Positions 57,890-64,000 of a stretch of 64,000 bases of DNA are shown piece after piece. The stretch is taken from contig CM059576.1 in NCBI GenBank assembly GCA_030386875.1, positions 12,528,058-12,592,057 of the forward strand, written 5' to 3'. The stretch comes from Morinoia aosen (taxonomy: Eukaryota; Arthropoda; Malacostraca; Amphipoda; Talitridae). Each line of letters opens with the position of its first letter. The first letter of the stretch is position 1. Under the pieces are notes generated by a model. The model was not told where the DNA came from, did no database searches, and saw only the letters and a program-made list of their open reading frames with translations. The translations under genes and the position numbers were made by a program.

Positions 57890-58115
57890 GAAGGAACCAT
57901 CCATTATGGACACGTACATGGGGAATCTACACACAGGGTGTGTTCCCACACTGGACGTCCTTGCGTAGTACCACGAGCGTCTTCCAACGCAGTTCACCCA
58001 AGGCATTGGAACAGCAAGTCAGGAAGAAAGTTCCAACACTACAAAAGTTGAAGAAGAAAACATTTGGCACTGAAGAAAAGGATAGAAGTGAACGTAGAAA
58101 AGATGATAGTGCGTA
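57890..58115 (-). mobile_element. Diverged member of the dispersed retroposon family
   Basis: On the plus strand GAGAGGAAGGAACCATCCAT, then AGTTGAAGAAGAAAACATTT and CACTGAAGAAAAGGATAG align with the 23.5- and 36.3-kb copies in the same relative orientation. The middle (GGGTGTGTTCCCACACTGG) is specific to this copy and the 35.0-kb fragment, suggesting a subfamily. No target duplication was found. Confidence 0.6.
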
Positions 58116-61100
58116 AATTTAAAAATTCATTTCAACAAAGAGAAGTAAGTACCTTTAACTTTGGCACTCGCGCTTTGCAACAGTGAGCGCCACTTATCAC
58201 AAATGCATACTTTGTTTATCCATAGTGGATGTCTCACATCATTAAATACAATCGCTGAGTGTGAAACCTTTCGACTCTTTTTTTCTCCATATACAAAATC
58301 CTAAAATATTTGAGATTTATTCCATGTGTGTCAACAAACTAAACACAGTGGTTTTCCTGGTAACCAATCACAGTTGAGCTTCGATTGCTGCTGGAAGCCT
58401 AGCACAACTCTAAGCCACGACTCGAGATCAGCGCGTGCTACGCACCCAACAATATTCAACGTTAATTCGAGGGTTATCTGAGTTCGGTTGAACAGACAGT
58501 GACTTTATGCAGCATTTCCACGTTTTGACCGAAGCTGATGCGTGTGCACGTAAGCTTTAATTTGTGCTGAGATATCAGTTACCTTCGAATTAAGCACAGA
58601 ATTAAAAGTAAAACTGAGCAGGAAGTGCATTTAACTGAGCGTAGCATGAATTTGATGCAGAATTTGTTAGTTAGGACAAAATACGCCTCATATATTTGTA
58701 AGTTCATTGCACGTATTCATTTGAGTCAAATTATATATATACATAACATTGTGACAAGCTCTCATGGGAGGTAAAATTAAATGCTAAACGACACAAGCAT
58801 GTACGCTCAATCAACCAAATTTACCGCTGTAGAGGTACCTCGCGATTAAAGCGAGCCCAAGAAGCCAAAGGTTCCTTTGGAAATGAAAGGCACCTGCGTG
58901 AGCGCGTAAATCAGCATGGAAACGAATGTGACCGTTTATTTTGATTCTTATTCTACTTCGGTGGCTGTGCGTTACGTATTAGACGACATGAAACTTGGAA
59001 AGCTTCTCGAGAGTGAAGGAACGTACTCGTCTTTTTAGCCGCCATCTAGTCTATTTTATTCTGAAAAGCGATGAATGGGGTGGCGTTGGAGTGATGTGTA
59101 GTCTTGCGAAGAAAATAAATTAGTTTGCTCACAAATGCTTCTAATGATTTTAAAAACATTTACAATGATTTAAAATTATGCTTATAAAAACTCTTATTGA
59201 ATATAACACATAAATATATTTTAAATATATTTTACGACTGGCGACTAACAAAAAAAGGGGCGAGCAATGGCAAATCGTTATCAATGAATGCGTTACGAGT
59301 TTAAAATTGTACTTTTCAAATACACTGGAAAAAAAAATATTTACTTGGAACGAATGATGTGTGGGAAGTATCGGATTCTTTAAAAACAAGCTACAAAATT
59401 TATCAATTATTGTGTAAACTTTCTTAATCGGCCACATTCAAGTTTTGTAATCTCTCTAGTTATTTTCACTCTGGAACTAGTTCTCAGATAAAAAGAATGG
59501 TCACAAAAATAATGTATCGTAAACATGGTACCATGACAAATTGCACATCAACTGAATTAAAAGAAAATATCACTGTTACACTATAGAGCTAAGCAAATTG
59601 AAGTACGATGCTCTTACGGATGGTTCATTCCAAGATCTGAAAATACTTAAGTTGTGTGATTTTCATCAGACGTCCATCAATAATTTCATGTACGAAACAA
59701 TTACTAATGATGGCAACAAAGATCTCATTAGATTAGTTAGTACGTGCACAAATTAACTTTCTGTGCGAACACACTAAAAATAGAATTAATTTCGTTCTTC
59801 CTTAAAAAAAGTCAACACAGTTTCACTTCGTTGGAACCAACTCGATCCTTGCTGAAATTCGCAAAAAAATTTTATCATGAATTCGAAATTAATATTGATT
59901 TATGTTTTCTTTTAAGTAATAATGATGAAAAGACAAATTGTGCATCTATAGAAGGTTAGTATTATTAAGAAAATATACGCTAGAATATTAACTAATACTT
60001 TGTAGAGAATGACATGCGTCATTCACACATCTTTCACTTTTTCATAGGTCTTGAATCGTAATTACCTAGGATTTTTCAGTTCGGTCGTTCTTATTAAACG
60101 TTTTCACGTTTTTTATTAGTAGTTATATGGAATTCCATTTTGTACTAGCCTACTGTTTGGTTAATAAAGCGTGATAATTGGTCAAGGCTACTAGGTTCAG
60201 CTAATGATTAAATCAGAGTTTGTTGGGCTGCCTTAGAATTCAACGAGCTTTTTTTGGGGCACAAGGATTGATGATCAGTTGTGATGATTGTAATCACTCT
60301 AAGTACAATACTTCTCCTGTTTATAGACTATCAAATAATTGTTTCAATTAATTTAAATTATTTGAATAGATACCATTTTTATAACAGCACCCAATCATAA
60401 ATTCATTTCTGATACATCAACCTCTCGTATGAAAAGATACAAAACAAAAAATGAAAAATGTATTTAAATTTGGTGCATTTAAATTAGTTGCAGTTAAATT
60501 TGATCTTCTCGGTGAGGCGCAGGCGAAGGCTTCCTAATCTCCCGAAGAATTTTTGATAGATTCATAGGGAGTTGAATGATCATGATCTCATGAAGCATAT
60601 ATACCTGTCATTTAATATTTCCGTTTAATTCCGAATTTAGCAGTAACATTTTTTCAACCTCAAAAATATCTCACATGTAGTGGCTTGAAATTCGTGCTAG
60701 TATTAGAGTAGAAGAATGTTCTATCAGTGATCTCAAGATGCGGTGAATGGTGGTAGGAAGCCTCTGGGTTATTAAAACCAAATGATGATGTGATAACAAA
60801 GCAGTAGAATACCAGTATTTCCTAGTACAAGACAAGAGGCGTGTTCCATACAGGATTCCCATTGTGGTGGTAAAACCACGCTCGTTTTAAGTACAATAAT
60901 GAATTGATCACTATTCTCCACCGCAATTCAATATCTCAGAGTTAGCTGAATGGTGGTATTTCCATTACTCTAAGATTTCCTAACCAAATGAATGAATAAA
61001 TTTAGGACCAGTAAACAATCACAGCTTTAATTTTTTTCAATTCTACAGCTGAGTCATAAGCGAAGTGGAATGGAAGCTGAAGTTAATATTTTTATTTAGC

Positions 61101-61436
61101 GTAGAAGATGCATTTTCGGTAATATTATTTTGGATTAATAAAATAAAGTAAAGTATTGATGCAGAAAACAATGAAAACGAAAAATCTTAAAAATATTTAT
61201 TACTAAAGTTGCATTCATAAGATAGGTCTCTACAACATTGAAACCGAGTGAACCTTTCATTAAAAATTCAGATAAACGAACACGCTTGCTGCAAATAAAA
61301 TGTAAAATACGTGAAAGCGGGTTTGAACACAGAAACAATTTTCCAGTGCTATTATAAAAGCCTAAACAGAAACAGTAAGAAGTGTGGACGTGGGTTATTG
61401 GCCAACTGTTTAACAGGGAATGAGCTCTGAATTACG
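58116..61436. other. Unannotated AT-rich region (3.3 kb)
   Basis: No gene, RNA or structured repeat was recognised; the open frames are short and AT-driven. Confidence 0.5.
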
Positions 61437-61868
61437 TTAAGTGATGATTTTAGTTTACGAGTATACAGAGATTCACGAGTGTATTATATAGTAGTAAGTG
61501 ATGATTTTAGTTTACGAGTATACAGAGATTCACGAGTGTATTATATAGTAGTGAGTGATGATTTTAGTTTACGAGTATAAAGAGATTCACGACCGTGTTA
61601 TATATCAAGCGATTTTCGTTTACGAGTATACAGAGATTGACGAATGCGATATATATTCAGTGATGATTTTAGTTTACAAGTATACAGAGATTCACGACTG
61701 TGTTAGATATTAAGTGATGATTTTAGTCTACGAGTATACAAAAATTCACAAATGTGATATATATTCTTTGATGATTTTACTTTACGAGTATACAGAGATT
61801 CACGATAGAGTTTGTTATATATTAAGTGATGATTTTAGTTTACGAGTATGCAGAGATTCACGAATGTT
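61437..61868. repeat. 57-bp tandem repeat (about 7.5 copies)
   Basis: The unit contains GTGATGATTTTAGTTTACGA, GTATACAGAGATTCACGA and GTGTTATATA. The first two units are near identical and 57 bp apart; later ones drift in length and sequence. Confidence 0.93.
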
Positions 61869-62359
61869 CATATCAAAGTGTGGGGAAGAGCTGCCTAAAG
61901 TCTTAATATTATCAGTGTCAATAACATTCATGGATTATTCTTAAATTGAAGGGTAAAAAGCACAAGTAGGACAAACGCAAGATTCCCGATTTTTTCGAAA
62001 ACAGTCAACAACTATGCTAAGCATCAGAACCTACTTTGAAACGAAAGGCTATGTTCTCAAATAGGCGGGAAGCGTAGCAGGATAAGCGCATCGTTTGCTA
62101 TTTTCTATTCACCGCTACTTGAATTGAAAACGAGTTTTTTATGGCATCCTCAATTAAATCATTTAGCTTGCATATGAGCTCAAATAGATCTGAGTACATA
62201 ATGTGAAAGTTTTCATTTTTGTTATTTCACTACTGCAGCTCACATATGAAAATCAATGATTGTGTATTGCATAATTTTTCTACATGAATTGATAAAGTGG
62301 ACGAGACTTCATTTTGTTGCTTGCATTATCACTCATTTGTGTTACATGATGATGATTCT
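61869..62359. other. Unannotated AT-rich region
   Basis: Nothing recognised. Confidence 0.5.
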
Positions 62360-62482
62360 AGTGATGTACCGATGTATCGGTATCGGTATCGGTATCGGCA
62401 GTATCGGCCATTTTTAGTGGTATCGGTATCGGTATCGGTATCGGCAAAATCCGGCCGATACTTTACCGATACTTTCCTAAAA
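62360..62482. repeat. TATCGG hexanucleotide repeat with inverted end
   Basis: GGTATC/TATCGG units occur in two blocks (62,372-62,400 and 62,417-62,445), followed by the inverse words CCGATAC twice (62,455 and 62,466). The tract can fold on itself. It may be the terminus of a transposable element whose ends are (TATCGG)n, but no partner end was found. Confidence 0.75.
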
Positions 62483-62685
62483 TACGTATTTTATCATTCA
62501 AATGAAGGTCATAAATCATGAGAGTAAAAGTATTTAACCTAATAATACCCGTTGTGTGTTTATTTATACATTTATTTGGTGTCCGCGTTGTGTGAGTCCG
62601 CGTTGTGTGAGTGAGTTCATGGATACCGAATTCCTCGGTGTAACATTAAACGATGGCGTTTCCATGCATTTAAATATTTGACATT

Positions 62686-62762
62686 TTATCAGGATAGGTT
62701 TTGTTAGGATAGGATAGGTTAGCTTAGATTAGGATAGGCTAGGTTAGCACAGGTTAGGTAAT
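62686..62762. repeat. Degenerate telomere-like tract
   Basis: GGATAGG, GGTTAG and TTAGGATAGG words are tandemly mixed, resembling a decayed insect TTAGG-type array of about 75 bp. Confidence 0.6.
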
Positions 62763-62879
62763 ACTGTCAGAATTTTTTCTCGGGTCCGCCTAGCTTAACG
62801 ATGACATTGTCCATGGTATCTCCGCGGGTCCTGCTACTATCTAATAATACCCTTGGTTTATTTGGAGTCCGCTTCTTCC

Positions 62880-63085
62880 ATTTTCTTTGTCACGCTCATG
62901 AGGAGAGTTATAGTGACCGTATCTGTGATACGAGTTTCACCAGTGCGTAAGAACAAGAATATTTTTCATCACGAGCGCTGTTAGGATGAATACATTCGTT
63001 GGGCATCACATTTGGAAAATTTGTTCAAGAAAGTTAGTGAGTTCCGTAATTTTTGACGGGCTGTGCGTACTTGTAATCAAGTAAA
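62880..63085. repeat. Dispersed repeat fragment, copy 2
   Basis: This matches 7,800-8,005 in the same orientation across about 200 bp with moderate drift, sharing TCTGTGATACGAGTTTCACC, TTCGTTGGGCATC and TTTTTGACGGGC. No coding frame is conserved between the two copies. Confidence 0.7.
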
Positions 63086-64000
63086 GAGCCTATTCATACC
63101 TAGTAAATTAGATAGCTAACTGTTGAATTATAGCGTTCAATCAGGCCCGCTAACTGAATTCACTACTTTGAATTCCCGATGAGTCACGGTCATAACTGAA
63201 AGCTATGTAAAATGAATAGTTAAACCCTGTAGCAACATAAAATTTTTATACTTTTACGACTAAACCTTTATAGTTTGACTTAATGTCCAAATCTTAAAGT
63301 ATGTGACAGGCTAACAAAAACCAAACCAATTTAATAAAGTTGAAGGTGCATTTGAAAGTTTTTGTGAATTTAATATGGAAATTGCCGAAAATTCTATTTT
63401 AATTTAGCTTGTAAATCGCCAAATATTACGAAGCTAATAATTTATTTTAACTTAGCATGCATATCACCGTTCATTACGAATCTTGCATTTTTCTTCTATA
63501 TTAAGATGTTTGAACAATTCACGAACAATCTTATAGTTCAATACATCTAAACGGGTCAGTTGATTGCTTTCATCGCAACTTGATGAATTTAAAAACGAGG
63601 AAAATTCAAATGAGCTTAATCATATTTACTAGGAATACGTTTCGGAGTCCAGCTCCATCATCAGTTCGTAAAATTAAAATTCATTACGACTACAATAAAA
63701 GAAAAAATAAAATGTTGGATACAGTCATTAAAGAAAATCACGAAAACAAAAAAAAATCAAAACATGTCCCAGAGAAAGTAAAATCGACATGATCTACTTC
63801 CAATTTACGATGGGTAGGAACTGTCAGAATTGTTGAGGGCCAGTTTTCGTTTAAAAATATGTAGCGACTCTGAAATTCTGAGGTCACATGTAGTTGAAGC
63901 CGAATCTAAGATTTTGAAGTCCGCAGAGGATATCGGTTCGTTGCGTTTTACTGCGTGATTACGTACGAATTGTGCGAATTCATTCCCCGTGCGGAAGCTT
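63086..64000. other. Unannotated AT-rich region to window edge
   Basis: Nothing recognised. Confidence 0.5.

Overview
This is a stretch of an AT-rich eukaryotic genome, most probably an insect. Evidence: (CCTAA)n-type insect telomeric motifs scattered through it and at the 3' end of a SINE, short GT-AG introns, a DUF4806-type gene relic, and Penelope, hAT, TTAA-flanked and Mutator mobile DNA. The order cannot be fixed from the sequence. Almost everything recognisable is repeat or mobile DNA. I see no conserved housekeeping gene, rRNA, tRNA gene, CRISPR array or bacterial-style operon.

Layout. 1-12,030: four private minisatellites (45, 31, 17 and 30 bp units) and two diverged copies (about 2,040-5,808 and 9,255-12,028) of one long unit. 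Each copy begins where a minisatellite ends and each carries its own later insertion: a TTAA-flanked element in the first, a perfect foldback in the second. A tRNA-derived SINE sits inside the 31-bp array. 12,030-34,250: mostly featureless AT-rich DNA with a DUF4806 pseudogene (16.5-17.0 kb), a 260-bp MITE, one SINE, two retroposon copies, a decayed two-exon gene (26.6-27.4 kb) and two orphan coding fragments (28.2 and 29.1 kb). 34,250-38,200: Penelope reverse-transcriptase relic, a retroposon with 14-bp target duplications, a 491-bp inverted-repeat MITE with 8-bp duplications, and one orphan exon.

The centrepiece is 38,697-53,053: a 14,357-bp Mutator-like DNA transposon with near-identical 1.28-kb terminal inverted repeats (TIRs) and a perfect 9-bp target-site duplication (CAAAAATCT). 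Each TIR carries six periods of a 182-bp satellite. Inside is a minus-strand gene whose large exon (42,334-45,912) fuses an acidic repeat tail, a MULE DDE transposase (D529, D601, E801) and a C-terminal Ulp1/SENP-type SUMO-protease-like domain (H1050, Q1111, C1117). Two upstream exons with in-phase splice sites extend it to a predicted 1,287 residues starting at an ATG at 49,892. The element has been invaded by a hAT-like terminus, a BED-finger relic and a retroposon fragment.

53,063-64,000: little beyond short tandem repeats (34 and 57 bp units, TATCGG), a retroposon-like copy and a second copy of a dispersed block also found at 7.8 kb and, more distantly, at the 5' edge of the transposase exon.
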